A stretch of DNA of 36,959 nt, from the NCBI GenBank assembly GCA_013359215.1, contig JABWCH010000007.1, positions 1-36,959 on the forward strand, given 5' to 3'. The notes beneath the pieces were generated by a model. It had not been told where the DNA came from. It saw only the letters and a program-made list of their open reading frames with translations, and did no database searches. The DNA comes from Candidatus Brocadiia bacterium. GTDB taxonomy: Bacteria; Planctomycetota; Uabimicrobiia; Uabimicrobiales; JABWCH01. A program made the position numbers and the translations under genes. This document shows, piece by piece, positions 17,882 through 26,500 of the stretch. Each line of letters starts with the position of its first letter. Within the stretch, counting starts at the first letter, position 1.

Positions 17882-18164
17882 ATTGCATCGATAGATTCCA
17901 CTCTTTTGTATCGTAAACAGGCATTATAGCAATTTTGTATAAACTTGCAATTCCGCTAAAGATTTTCTAAGATTTCTTCTCTCCTCCAATGCTAACTTTA
18001 TCCCAAAAGTTAGTATTGCCTTTTCCCTCCCAACCCCTTTTCCCAAAAGGCTTTTCCATAATTTTTTTTTAGCATTCCTTTTTAGTTTGTATTTTAATAT
18101 TAACTATGATATATTTTATTACATATTAGTTAATATTAAGGTGATTGAAAAAGAGGAGTGTAAA
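17882..18164. other. Intergenic boundary between glycosyltransferase operon and mobile module
   Basis: 283 bp without a gene. AAATTGC (17880-17886) and GCAATTT (17929-17935) form a loose inverted repeat just after the operon. CCTTTT/AAAAGG (18036-18041/18045-18050) is a small hairpin followed at 18062 by a run of nine T, a weak terminator candidate. The last 80 bp are strongly AT-rich and hold the inverted repeat upstream of the recombinase gene. I saw no tRNA end and no attachment-site duplication. Confidence 0.4.
18094..18139. repeat. Perfect 13-bp inverted repeat in the recombinase leader
   Basis: TTAATATTAACTA at 18094-18106 is repeated exactly as TAGTTAATATTAA at 18127-18139, separated by 20 bp of AT-rich DNA. 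It ends 25 bp before the recombinase ATG. The size and position suit an operator for a dimeric repressor or a recombinase/excisionase binding site. As RNA it could form a hairpin just ahead of the ribosome-binding site. Confidence 0.75.
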
Positions 18165-18761
18165 ATGAGAAATCCTAACCATCCCAAAAAAGGTTGCACT
18201 ATAACCGTTGATCCCATACGAGCGGTCAAAGATATTAAAGCTATCATCGCTTTGCTCGAAAAGAGTCCGAGGGATCGGTTGCTTTTTGTCATGGGAGTGA
18301 ACAATGGTTTAAGGTGTGGTGATCTTCTTCGGTTGAAGGTCAGAGATGTGAAAAATTTAAAGCCGGGGCAGATGATTTCTATCAGAGAGAGCAAAACCGG
18401 TAAGACCAATATTCTGGCGGTGAACAAAACTGTGTACAAGCATCTCAGAGGGTATCTTGACCAGTACCAGGCGGATGATGACGATCCTTTGTTTTGTAGC
18501 CGAAAGTCTGAGAAAAAGCCTATCACGATCCAAACGGTCAACAGTCTGGTAAAAAAGTGGACTAGGGAAATCAATCTATCGGGAAACTTCGGAGCGCATA
18601 GCCTTCGGAAAACCTGGGGTTACATACAAAGGGTGGAACATGGGGTAGGCTTTGAAATTCTTTGCAAGCGATTCAATCATTCTTCCCCTGCTGTGACGAT
18701 GAGGTATCTGGGAATCCAGGATAAGGAAGTGCATTCTACCCTGATGAATGAGATTGGTTAG
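18165..18761 (+). CDS. Short tyrosine recombinase (phage-type integrase catalytic domain)
   Basis: A 198-residue site-specific recombinase of the XerC/D and phage integrase superfamily. All active-site positions are present: Arg in NNGLRCGDLLRL, Lys in ESKTGKTN, H-x-x-R in GAHSLRKTW, His in FNHSSPAVTMRY and the nucleophile Tyr in MRYLGIQD. It is much shorter than usual (~300-400 aa): the N-terminal SAM-like core-binding domain is missing. The chosen ATG (18165) follows GAGGAG; an upstream in-frame ATG at 18087 would add 26 AT-rich-encoded residues and ignores this site. It lies at the junction with the mobile module and converges with an excisionase-like gene. Confidence 0.9.
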   Translation: MRNPNHPKKGCTITVDPIRAVKDIKAIIALLEKSPRDRLLFVMGVNNGLRCGDLLRLKVRDVKNLKPGQMISIRESKTGKTNILAVNKTVYKHLRGYLDQYQADDDDPLFCSRKSEKKPITIQTVNSLVKKWTREINLSGNFGAHSLRKTWGYIQRVEHGVGFEILCKRFNHSSPAVTMRYLGIQDKEVHSTLMNEIG

Positions 18762-18766
18762 CGGAA

Positions 18767-18870
18767 ATATCCCCAAAGCTCATTGGCGATGGGGATATGC
18801 GAGTTTGAGGCTGGGGAAATCGCAATTCAGTCCGCCTTAATGCTGGGAGTAAGGCTAAACTACGAATTGC
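18767..18870. repeat. Cluster of inverted repeats between convergent recombinase and HTH genes
   Basis: Three inverted repeats are packed here. ATATCCCC (18767-18774) pairs with GGGGATAT (18791-18798). GCAATTC (18822-18828) pairs with GAATTGC (18864-18870). Nested inside the latter, GCCTTA (18834-18839) pairs with TAAGGC (18850-18855). The location between two convergent stop codons suits a bidirectional terminator, although no T-run follows. A recombination or regulatory site is the other option. Confidence 0.5.
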
Positions 18871-19160
18871 TTCTTTCGGAGAAAATGTTCGATGGATTCA
18901 CGAGGAATGAGATACCTGGATTGACTGTGGTTGTTGAGTTTGAAGGCTTCAAGTTTCTTTTGCAATATCAACTTTCGGACATTGCTTCTGCTGCATTTCA
19001 AGATTTTTGCAGCCTGGCCGACGCTCAAATAGGCATCTAAGGCGTCATTGTTGGAGGAAGAGAAGTGGGCTACGAGCTTTTTCAAAAGCAAGTTTTGTTG
19101 CTCCATAAGGATGGTTTGGTGCTTTAGTTCTTCAACAAAGGGAGAAATAGGATTTTTCAT
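18855..19160 (-). CDS. Excisionase-like helix-turn-helix DNA-binding protein
   Basis: A 101-residue protein. Residues ~1-40 are helical and probably a coiled coil. Residues ~44-97 match the MerR-like/excisionase HTH seen in AlpA and Xis-type proteins: YLSVGQAAKILKCSRSNVRK (helix-turn-helix), a basic wing (LILQKKLEAFKLNN) and a closing RYLIPRESIEHFL. Such proteins bend DNA for excision or control element genes. The start ATG at 19160 has AAAGGA about 8 bp upstream. It converges on the recombinase gene, which supports a role in directing integration or excision. Confidence 0.8.
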   Translation of the reverse strand: MKNPISPFVEELKHQTILMEQQNLLLKKLVAHFSSSNNDALDAYLSVGQAAKILKCSRSNVRKLILQKKLEAFKLNNHSQSRYLIPRESIEHFLRKKQFVV

Positions 19161-19218
19161 TGTTTTCCTTTCTTATAACAGGGAAATTGGTAGCTTCCCT
19201 GTTGTATCGAAATTTATT

Positions 19219-19467
19219 TCAGAAATTCTTCAAATGATCGCGCAATATGTTTTGGAGTTCTTTCCAATATCGGTAAACTTGTATTTTGGGTACCTGGCAT
19301 CTATTCCAGCATGTATGGCGCATCGGGCATCCTTTTTTGGGACAGCCCTTTGCTAATTCTTTTTGATACTTTTTTCCATGCCCAATCGCTTGTTTCATGT
19401 TTTTACCAATCGGGAATCTTCTCTCCAATAAACAGAGGAGAAGAGAACAGTAAATATCTTCTCTCAT
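19219..19467 (-). CDS. Small Cys-rich hypothetical protein
   Basis: An 82-residue basic protein with four closely spaced Cys (C42, C47, C53, C57) in GCPKKGCPMRHTCWNRCQ, a plausible zinc- or metal-binding knot. Two further Cys (7 and 12) sit in a short hydrophobic N-terminal stretch. No family is recognised. A good AAAGGA precedes ATG 19467. It lies between the HTH gene and the next minus-strand gene with short gaps, so the three are probably one transcript. Confidence 0.5.
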   Translation of the reverse strand: MREDIYCSLLLCLLERRFPIGKNMKQAIGHGKKYQKELAKGCPKKGCPMRHTCWNRCQVPKIQVYRYWKELQNILRDHLKNF

Positions 19468-19486
19468 ATTTTTTCCTTTCTGATAG

Positions 19487-20050
19487 CTATTCTTCTCTAA
19501 CCAATCGTTCTAAAAGTTCTTCCAGAAAGTGTTGGAACAGATCATCTAAATAATCTATGTTTTCTTGTTCTTCGAAAAGTTCATCGGGAGCCTTTTCGAA
19601 GCGAACCTTTTTCTCAAAATATACTTTTTGTCTGTATTCCTTTGCCTTCTTTTCCTTTTTTGCCATCCATGCTAAATCACGTCGTTTTCGTTCGGTGAAG
19701 ACCAGAAGGTGATCCTGAAAATTTTCACAAAATTCTTCTTGATGCCGGTGAAGAGTTTCAGACATCGCAGTGATTACAAGCTTAGATATATCCTGAATTT
19801 CCAAGAAAAGTACGGAAATTGCTTCAAGCTGGTCTTCATTCCGAAGAAACTTGAATATCTCCCGCTTACGAAAAAGCAGTAGTTGATCTAAAAGCTTTTT
19901 CCAATTTTCAGAATATCTGCTTGGCTTCCAGCTCGTAGATATCTCTGGCAAAATTTCTAAAAACGATTTGAGCAAGAGTAAATATATTTCTTCCGAAGGA
20001 TCTTTCTCTGGCGAACAGGGGGATAAACTTTCAGATTCAAACAGTGCCAT
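19487..20050 (-). CDS. Hypothetical charged helical protein of the mobile module
   Basis: A 187-residue acidic and basic, almost entirely helical protein. The middle (residues ~125-155) is highly basic with KRRDLAWMAKKEKKAKEYR, and the C-terminus is acidic with a probable coiled coil (FEEQENIDYLDDLF). No family is recognised. I place the start at ATG 20050 because AAGGAG lies six bases before it; an in-frame ATG at 20095 would add 15 residues. It is first in a leftward group with the Cys-rich and HTH genes, and is transcribed away from the CHAT operon. Confidence 0.6.
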   Translation of the reverse strand: MALFESESLSPCSPEKDPSEEIYLLLLKSFLEILPEISTSWKPSRYSENWKKLLDQLLLFRKREIFKFLRNEDQLEAISVLFLEIQDISKLVITAMSETLHRHQEEFCENFQDHLLVFTERKRRDLAWMAKKEKKAKEYRQKVYFEKKVRFEKAPDELFEEQENIDYLDDLFQHFLEELLERLVREE

Positions 20051-20296
20051 CTCATTCTCCTTAAAAATATAAAAGTTTCCGATCTTTGCTAACAATCATA
20101 CAAAGGAGTTTTATGAGAATGGACGGGAACAGTATTTTTATAAAAATTATTTTTTGATATAAATGCAATTCTTTCCTTGCGAATAGATTAAAAATTTAAA
20201 TAAAAATATATAACGGTAAAAAAATGTTTCCATGAAGGCGATTAATTTGATATTCTATAAGATATAAAATCCGATATTTTTTGGAGGAAATAGTAA
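20051..20296. promoter_or_regulatory. Divergent AT-rich promoter region ahead of the CHAT operon
   Basis: About 246 bp separate two divergent transcripts, so both promoters should lie here. Poly-A/T tracts make hexamer searching unreliable and I name no specific promoter. The downstream gene has a strong GGAGG seven bases before its ATG. An additional AAAGGAG at 20102-20108 stands four bases before a 14-codon open frame (20113-20157), a possible leader peptide or a chance match. Confidence 0.4.
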
Positions 20297-20947
20297 ATGA
20301 ATGTAGCTATCTTGGATGAAATAAAAAACCGTTATAGTAAAAAAAACAAAAGCTATTTGGGTAAGTGTTCCATAAAATTGAGTTATGACCAAAAGAGAAA
20401 TATTGAAGAGATAATTTGGTATAAAATGCTGCAAATCTATGAGATGGAAGATAAGCCTTCATTTTCTTATAAAGACATAGTCGAAGAATCTATACTCGAA
20501 GAGTTGGGAAAAGAAAATTTATACACCTTTGAAGAATATTATAGACAACTACTACTGGAATTGGAGGATGAAGACGGCGAAGAGGAAAAAAAAGAGCTAA
20601 AATATTTTTGTATGGAAATTTTTGCGATAAAATATCTATTGATGCAAACGATTTTAAACAAAACGGAAAGCCAGGAATTGATAGATTTAAGAAGGAACCT
20701 GTGTTTCTATTTGAGCTATTATCAGAGCAAGGATTATCATTTTATTTCGAAATTGGTCGTAGATTTTAAGAAATTTTTGGAGTTTCAGGAGGGAAAAGAA
20801 TCATGTTATCCCAAAGAGCAGATAGACAATGATCGGAAGCTTTTCAAAAAGGGACTGCTCGAATACCTTAGAAGAAAAGGGTGTATTCTGGGAATTGAGG
20901 AAAAAACGATAGAAGCATTCATAATCTCTTATGGGCTTATGCGATAG
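20297..20947 (+). CDS. Unknown protein, first gene of the CHAT operon
   Basis: A 216-residue, Glu- and Lys-rich helical protein with no membrane segment or signal peptide. I do not recognise a family. Most of it is amphipathic helix, with an acidic stretch near residues 90-105 (ELEDEDGEEEKKEL) and aromatic-rich segments (FCMEIFAIKYLLMQ, CFYLSYYQSKDYHF). A GGAGG site precedes ATG 20297. The next gene, 14 bp on, carries an anti-sigma-like zinc finger, and in such pairs the first gene is normally a sigma factor. I cannot see sigma region 2 or 4 motifs, so a highly diverged sigma-like regulator is only a possibility. Confidence 0.6.
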   Translation: MNVAILDEIKNRYSKKNKSYLGKCSIKLSYDQKRNIEEIIWYKMLQIYEMEDKPSFSYKDIVEESILEELGKENLYTFEEYYRQLLLELEDEDGEEEKKELKYFCMEIFAIKYLLMQTILNKTESQELIDLRRNLCFYLSYYQSKDYHFISKLVVDFKKFLEFQEGKESCYPKEQIDNDRKLFKKGLLEYLRRKGCILGIEEKTIEAFIISYGLMR

Positions 20948-20961
20948 AAAAGGAAAACAAT

Positions 20962-21762
20962 ATGAAAGAAAACGATATTTTTTGCGATCAGGCCGAATTT
21001 TGGAAAGAAGATGTAATGAATTATCTATCCGGAAAGGAAAATGATCTTTCCGAGGAGCAATTGGATCATCTGAGAAACTGCGAGGGTTGCCTTAAAGAAT
21101 TGGTTCGAATGCGAACGGCGATCCATTACGCGGAAAAAACGACAGCCTTTGAGAAATGCCTGGAATTGGAAGATAGAATAAGGTACAAAGACGGTATAAT
21201 CTATGAAAAAGCCGATGAGCTACTATGGGATGAAGCCCTGACAGGCATGACCAGAGAGCAAGCAAAAAAATGGGATTCCGAAATTATGGAAAGGGTGTTG
21301 AAAAGAGTCGAAAAAAGAGAAAAACGAAGAAAGAAAATACTGGCAATAAAAGAATCTCTTGGAAAGCAGAAAAATACAATAAAAGATGCGATGACTTTTG
21401 AATTGTGGCATGGCGGGGAAATCATCGAGGAAAGGAAAATATCCCGCCAAAGAGCGGCGGCTGGCATTTCCAAAGATATTCCGGAAGATGTATATATCAG
21501 CAAATCCAGGGTTTTCGACGGAGAGGACATCTCTTTGAGCTTTGAATACAGGCCAGATAATCATACGCTAGAAATAGGGTTGATGGGAGGATCGCCTGTT
21601 GTCCGAGCCAAAATAAAAGTGGAAATCGAATACACGACAGGGAATAAAGATATATTCGACGGTAAGGAAATCGCCCACGGAGGAGTATGGGGAATAGATA
21701 AAGAAAAATCAGAGATGATCCGATTGATACGCCTGAGCTATGAAGAGGAAAGGAAAAAATAA
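20962..21762 (+). CDS. Zinc-finger anti-sigma-like regulatory protein
   Basis: A 266-residue soluble protein. The N-terminus (residues ~14-50) has the H-x3-C-x2-C core of ZAS/zf-HC2 anti-sigma domains (H36, C40, C43 in LDHLRNCEGC), in the usual setting of a short helix before it and a helix after it. ZAS domains bind and inhibit ECF sigma factors in the cytoplasm and may respond to redox or zinc. Residues ~60-150 are helical and very basic near 125-140 (RVEKREKRRKK). Residues ~175-266 look beta-rich. No transmembrane helix is present, unlike many anti-sigma factors. It overlaps the next gene by one base (TAATG), indicating coupled translation. Confidence 0.7.
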   Translation: MKENDIFCDQAEFWKEDVMNYLSGKENDLSEEQLDHLRNCEGCLKELVRMRTAIHYAEKTTAFEKCLELEDRIRYKDGIIYEKADELLWDEALTGMTREQAKKWDSEIMERVLKRVEKREKRRKKILAIKESLGKQKNTIKDAMTFELWHGGEIIEERKISRQRAAAGISKDIPEDVYISKSRVFDGEDISLSFEYRPDNHTLEIGLMGGSPVVRAKIKVEIEYTTGNKDIFDGKEIAHGGVWGIDKEKSEMIRLIRLSYEEERKK

Positions 21763-23504
21763 TGTTTTGTCTGGGATACCCGGTGGACTATGGTCCGCAA
21801 TCTTTTATCGTACGGGTTCGGTTGGTTCAAGGGCAACATTGCTACAAAAATGGGAGAAAATCAGAGAGACTGAGAAGAAACTCGGGAGCGGAGTTTGTCT
21901 TTGCTTTATCAGCGGAAAAAATCCAAAAAGAATACGGGCTGGAATTCGAAATGGTTCCAGAGCCGCCCAATATATCTACAATTTCCCCAGAAAATCATTG
22001 TCTGGATGGGTACTCTGATGGCGCAGCATGTGCTTTGGCTATTTTGCAATATCGGCCTGAACAAAACAAGGAAGGTACTCTGGTACTTGTATCCTGTAGT
22101 CCCTCCCCTTTTCATCCTCAAAATCAGGGGCTTTCCAGGCTTTTACTGGACAAAGTTACAGGAAACGACCCCCAAAAAGCGGCGGAGTCGCTCAAGAATA
22201 AATGGGAAGCAAGTTGCCGCCACAAAGCTTTGGCTTTAGTCCTCCACGAAGAAGATGCCAGAATCCTATCGCAAACTATTGGAGTAGAAGCAACGCCACT
22301 TACCAAGGCTTCCTTTTGGCAATGGGCAAGTAGCCCAGGAAAGACTCGCCTGGTTTCCTGCCAATCCGAGCAATTGCCACTCTTGGCAAAATCCCTTAAT
22401 TTTCGAAATAGAACTCATCTTATCATGGAAAGGAGCAATGCCCTTATATCCAAAATCAAAACATATCGAAAAGCCATCGCAATTTTTCTTTGTTTCTTGT
22501 TTATAGCTTCTATGATATACCTTTTCTGCTTTTGTCCTCCCTATATTCCTGTCTCTTTGATGCAAGAAGATCGAGAGGTAGCGTTTACGGAAGCATCCGT
22601 GCCTCTATGTACTACTGGCGCACAGATAAAACTCAAGCTGAAGGAGCCGTGCTATTTCTATTTTTTTTCTCTTGCAAAAGGTTCAGAGGTTCCTGATCTC
22701 AAAAAAGATTATTGTTTGACACCTCAGGACGTCGGTATAGAGATTTCTTTGAATACAGATGAATTCCCCAAGGATACGACGTTTTTCTTTTTGAACGATC
22801 AAGAAAAAATCATAAAAACTACCGAAGACGAACTGAAATGGACTGAAAAGCTCATTACCGCTTCCAAAGAATTGGGGATACTTGATCGAGGCTTACAAAG
22901 CCAGAAATATTCGTCCGCGGCGATATTTCCAGATGGCGTCTTGAAGTGGTCTTTTTATAGCAAAAGAAGGTATGGCAATAGTTACGCTTGCATAGGCAAA
23001 CTCGATATTTTACGCTCTCCACTATCCATTAAAATCTATATCAAAAGAGGATCGGATAGAAATTACAAACTTTTGAACCCGAAAAAAGACGCTGTGGCAG
23101 AGGGAGATGAATGGAAATTGAGCTTGTATGTCCGTCATAAAGTCGATATGGTTCTTTTTTTAAGGGATAACAAGCAAAAAAATATACGCCTTCCTATACG
23201 GCAGGGGGACGAAAGCCTGCAATCCGTAAACCAAGGCTTGCTGAATATGAGCTATAATGAGGTATGCTTCGATAACGTGGAGGGAACGGAATATTTATGT
23301 TGTTTCTATAGTACGGGGAAGTTGGATGTTCCGGCTATCGAAAAATGGCTCAACGATAATAGATTGGAGAGCATTCTATCAAACGACCAAAAACAATATG
23401 GAGAATTCGTAATTCCCTATAAAAATAATATTTTTTATGACCACCCTCTGCCTACTTCCTTGTATTTGATATCATTTCGACATATAAAAAGGGATCAAAA
23501 CTAA
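21762..23504 (+). CDS. Membrane protein with Lon-protease-like N-terminal domain and DUF4384-like C-terminal region
   Basis: A 580-residue protein with one central transmembrane helix (residues ~238-262, AIAIFLCFLFIASMIYLF). Basic residues (KIKTYRK) just before it predict N-inside, C-outside topology. The cytoplasmic part resembles a Lon (S16) protease domain: CLDGYSDGAACALAIL parallels the DGPSAG Ser motif (S85), TLVLVSCSPS parallels the strand leading to GE, and GLSRLLLDKV parallels GGLKEKLLAA, with the usual catalytic Lys position occupied by Ser. KALALVLHEED parallels the closing strand. The outer part starts with GAQIKLKLKEPCYFYFFSL, which recalls DUF4384 (YvYvl-type) domains found with CHAT and caspase-like proteins. 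It overlaps both neighbours as TAATG. The Lon-like and DUF4384-like calls are by eye and moderate. Confidence 0.55.
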   Translation: MFCLGYPVDYGPQSFIVRVRLVQGQHCYKNGRKSERLRRNSGAEFVFALSAEKIQKEYGLEFEMVPEPPNISTISPENHCLDGYSDGAACALAILQYRPEQNKEGTLVLVSCSPSPFHPQNQGLSRLLLDKVTGNDPQKAAESLKNKWEASCRHKALALVLHEEDARILSQTIGVEATPLTKASFWQWASSPGKTRLVSCQSEQLPLLAKSLNFRNRTHLIMERSNALISKIKTYRKAIAIFLCFLFIASMIYLFCFCPPYIPVSLMQEDREVAFTEASVPLCTTGAQIKLKLKEPCYFYFFSLAKGSEVPDLKKDYCLTPQDVGIEISLNTDEFPKDTTFFFLNDQEKIIKTTEDELKWTEKLITASKELGILDRGLQSQKYSSAAIFPDGVLKWSFYSKRRYGNSYACIGKLDILRSPLSIKIYIKRGSDRNYKLLNPKKDAVAEGDEWKLSLYVRHKVDMVLFLRDNKQKNIRLPIRQGDESLQSVNQGLLNMSYNEVCFDNVEGTEYLCCFYSTGKLDVPAIEKWLNDNRLESILSNDQKQYGEFVIPYKNNIFYDHPLPTSLYLISFRHIKRDQN

Positions 23505-26500
23505 TGAAAGCAATTCTTGTTTTACTTGTCTTGGTATTATGGTCGGTTTTGAATGCGCAGCCCACTTCTGAAGTTATAAAAAAAATTGAAGATTTAAAAA
23601 AAAATGCAGCCCTTTATGAAAAAACATTGGACTTAAAAGAAGCCATCGCTGCTAACAAAGAACTTCTGGCTCTTGCGAGGGCTAATTGTAAAAACAAGAA
23701 ACATCTTAGAACTATAGAAATTTTTTATAACAAAAAACTTGGAAGATTGTACAATGCAGCAGAACAACATACAGAAGCACTGGTGTATCTGTATCAATGG
23801 TTGAATTTGATTTCTGGTATGCCTGCAGAAGAAATTGCAAAGTGTTACAGTGACATAGGTGGGACATATTATAAAATGCTAAAGTATCAGGAAGCACTAC
23901 AATGGTACAAAAATGCAAAAACAAAGTTGAAAGAGGCAGAAAAAAAGGAAAATATTTCACCCTTAGTTAAATCTTTTCCTGATTACAACATAGGTCTTGT
24001 ATTGTGTAGTCTCAACCGTTTTCAAGAAGCCTTGAATCACTATGATTTATCTTTACAATTGCGCCTGAAATCCGGTTCCGCCGAGCATATAGGAATTACC
24101 TACCAAGAAATTGCGAAAATTTATCAATCCTTGAATAACCTAAAAAAAAGCGAAGAGAAGTATCGCCAGGCAGAAAAGTATTTAGGCGAAGCTTACCGAA
24201 GCAATCCTTCTAATCAGCTCGAACTATGTGTAGCCAGATGCGCTCACAATATAGGCAAAATTTGTTACGATTTGGGATCGACAGAACAAGCTTTGAAGTA
24301 TTATCAAGACGCTTTTGCTAAAAGGAAGTTGCTTTATAAAGAACTTCCTTCATTAGAACTGGTTCAATCGTGTTCAGAAATCGGTTTTGCCCTGGCTTCG
24401 CTCGGACGTTATGACGAATCTTTAAAGTGCCAAGAAGAAGCCTTGGAGAGAGCAGAGAAAGCTAAGAATCAAGTCCCTCATCCTATTTTAGGAAGCTGCT
24501 ATCAAGGTATTGGTACCGTTCTATTGAAGCAAGGCTGGGATGCAAAAAATACAAAGATGTCAGGCTATGAGGCGAAATATGCCAAGTCATTCGATTTTTT
24601 TACTAAAGCGATAGAGGCATTTCAGATAGACTCGAATGCCTACCTAGAGATTGCTCGATGCTATTCGAGTCTTGGTATTGTTTTGCAACAGCAAGGGCAT
24701 TACAACGAAGCGTTCAAAAAGTTTGATGATGCTCTAAAAACCATGGATAAAGTTTCTCTTGACCCCCATTACACAAAAGCGACCATTTATCATAATATAG
24801 GATCTACTTATGAAGATATAAAGCAATATCAGAAAGCATCTGAATTTTATGATAAAGCTTTAAAAATGTTCCAGCAGGTATATCCTCCTGACCATCCACA
24901 AATTGCCAATATCTATATCAGGATGGCCATCAATGATTTCTTTTTAGGAAAATATGACAAATGTTATTCCGATGCTAAAACAAGTTTTTTTCTCCGACAA
25001 AAGATATTCCAGGGAGAATGGCCGGTATTGAGCACGAACGATAAAATTTCTCGTATCTCGTCCTATTTTAATAGTATTATTTCCGTAATGTCAACATTGA
25101 TCAGCACAAAGCCTTGCCCCGAATGGGTAACCACGGCTTTCGACGCTACCTTATATCAAAAATCACTATTGATGCAGGTTTTAACCAAAGAAAAGCAAAT
25201 TCTTCAGGCGACTCGGAATCCCGAGATGGAAAAGCTATACAAAAAATACAGCGATACGGTCGAAATTTTAAACTATCAAGCATATCAAGTGTTACCTCTG
25301 GATTCACAGAATCGAAACATAGCACTGGAAAAGCTAAAAAAACTAAGGGCAGAAAAAAATAATTTAGAGCAACAAATTTCGCTAAAAAGTAAGCCATTTC
25401 TATTATCGTTGAAACAAGATGAATTCTCTTTGAAAAGGATACAACAAGTTCTGCCTCAAAATGCCGGATTATTGGAGTTTGTAGCGTTCGAGCATGTTAA
25501 AGACAAGAAAAAGGAAATAGGTGTATTCGTAGTTACGCAAAACTCGATTCGATTTATCACGCTAGGTGATAGCGATGTTATTCAAAAGCACATATCAGAT
25601 ATAAAACGGCAAATCTCCGAATATGCCGGTTATATCAGAACCATCGGTAAAGACGATTTTGTTTTCACGAAAGAAGTTATCGATACAACGAAAGACAAAG
25701 AAAAAAAGCTGGCAAAAAAAAGCCGAAAGCTATATAGTCTAATTTTTCCCAAAACCGTAGAGTCGTTATTGGATAATTTTTCGACCATCTTTCTGGCACC
25801 GGATGATTGCCTACATTATCTCTCTTTCGGTATGTTAGACAGAGGGCATGGGGAAAAAATCGAGTATTTTATAGAAAAACATAACTTCGTCTATTTATCC
25901 TCTGGTGTGAGTTTGTTACGGAATTATCCGAAATATGGTACTGGATTTTATGGAGTAGCTAATCCGAATTATGATCTTCTCCCGATTCAAAAACAGCAAT
26001 TATTGGCAAAAGAGTTGTCGCATCTTGGGGGTAAAGTGACATCCGAAGAAGAAGATGCGATCATGACACGTGGACCTATAGGTGCTAAATGGAACTTCTT
26101 GCAGAATACTGAAGAAGAGATTGCCAACGGCGAAGAGAACTACAAATCCCCTCAATATCTGTTTAGCAGTAATGATGACCGAATATTATTGAATAATGGA
26201 CAAATTCCGCTGGACTGGAAAAAACGATTTTCCATCAACGGACATTCTCTATCGGGTTCTGCTACACTTACTGTTTTAGAAAAAGATAAAAAATGGGGAA
26301 TCAAAGACAAAAAAAACAGATACCATATTGTTAGAAAGGGAGACCGGGTTCTTGTTTATATTGGCGAGGATACGAGTGTTTTGAGAACAAAAAACGAAGC
26401 CATGGAAACGCTTTTTGTTCGAGAAGCTCCTGGAAAGAGAATGATACATGTGGCTTCTCATGCCTATTTCCTCGATAAACAGGAGACAGCAGAGGATAAT

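Noticed and set aside
18783..19040. 85-codon plus-strand frame after the recombinase
   Set aside because: Mostly antisense to the HTH gene, which has a clear fold and ribosome-binding site.
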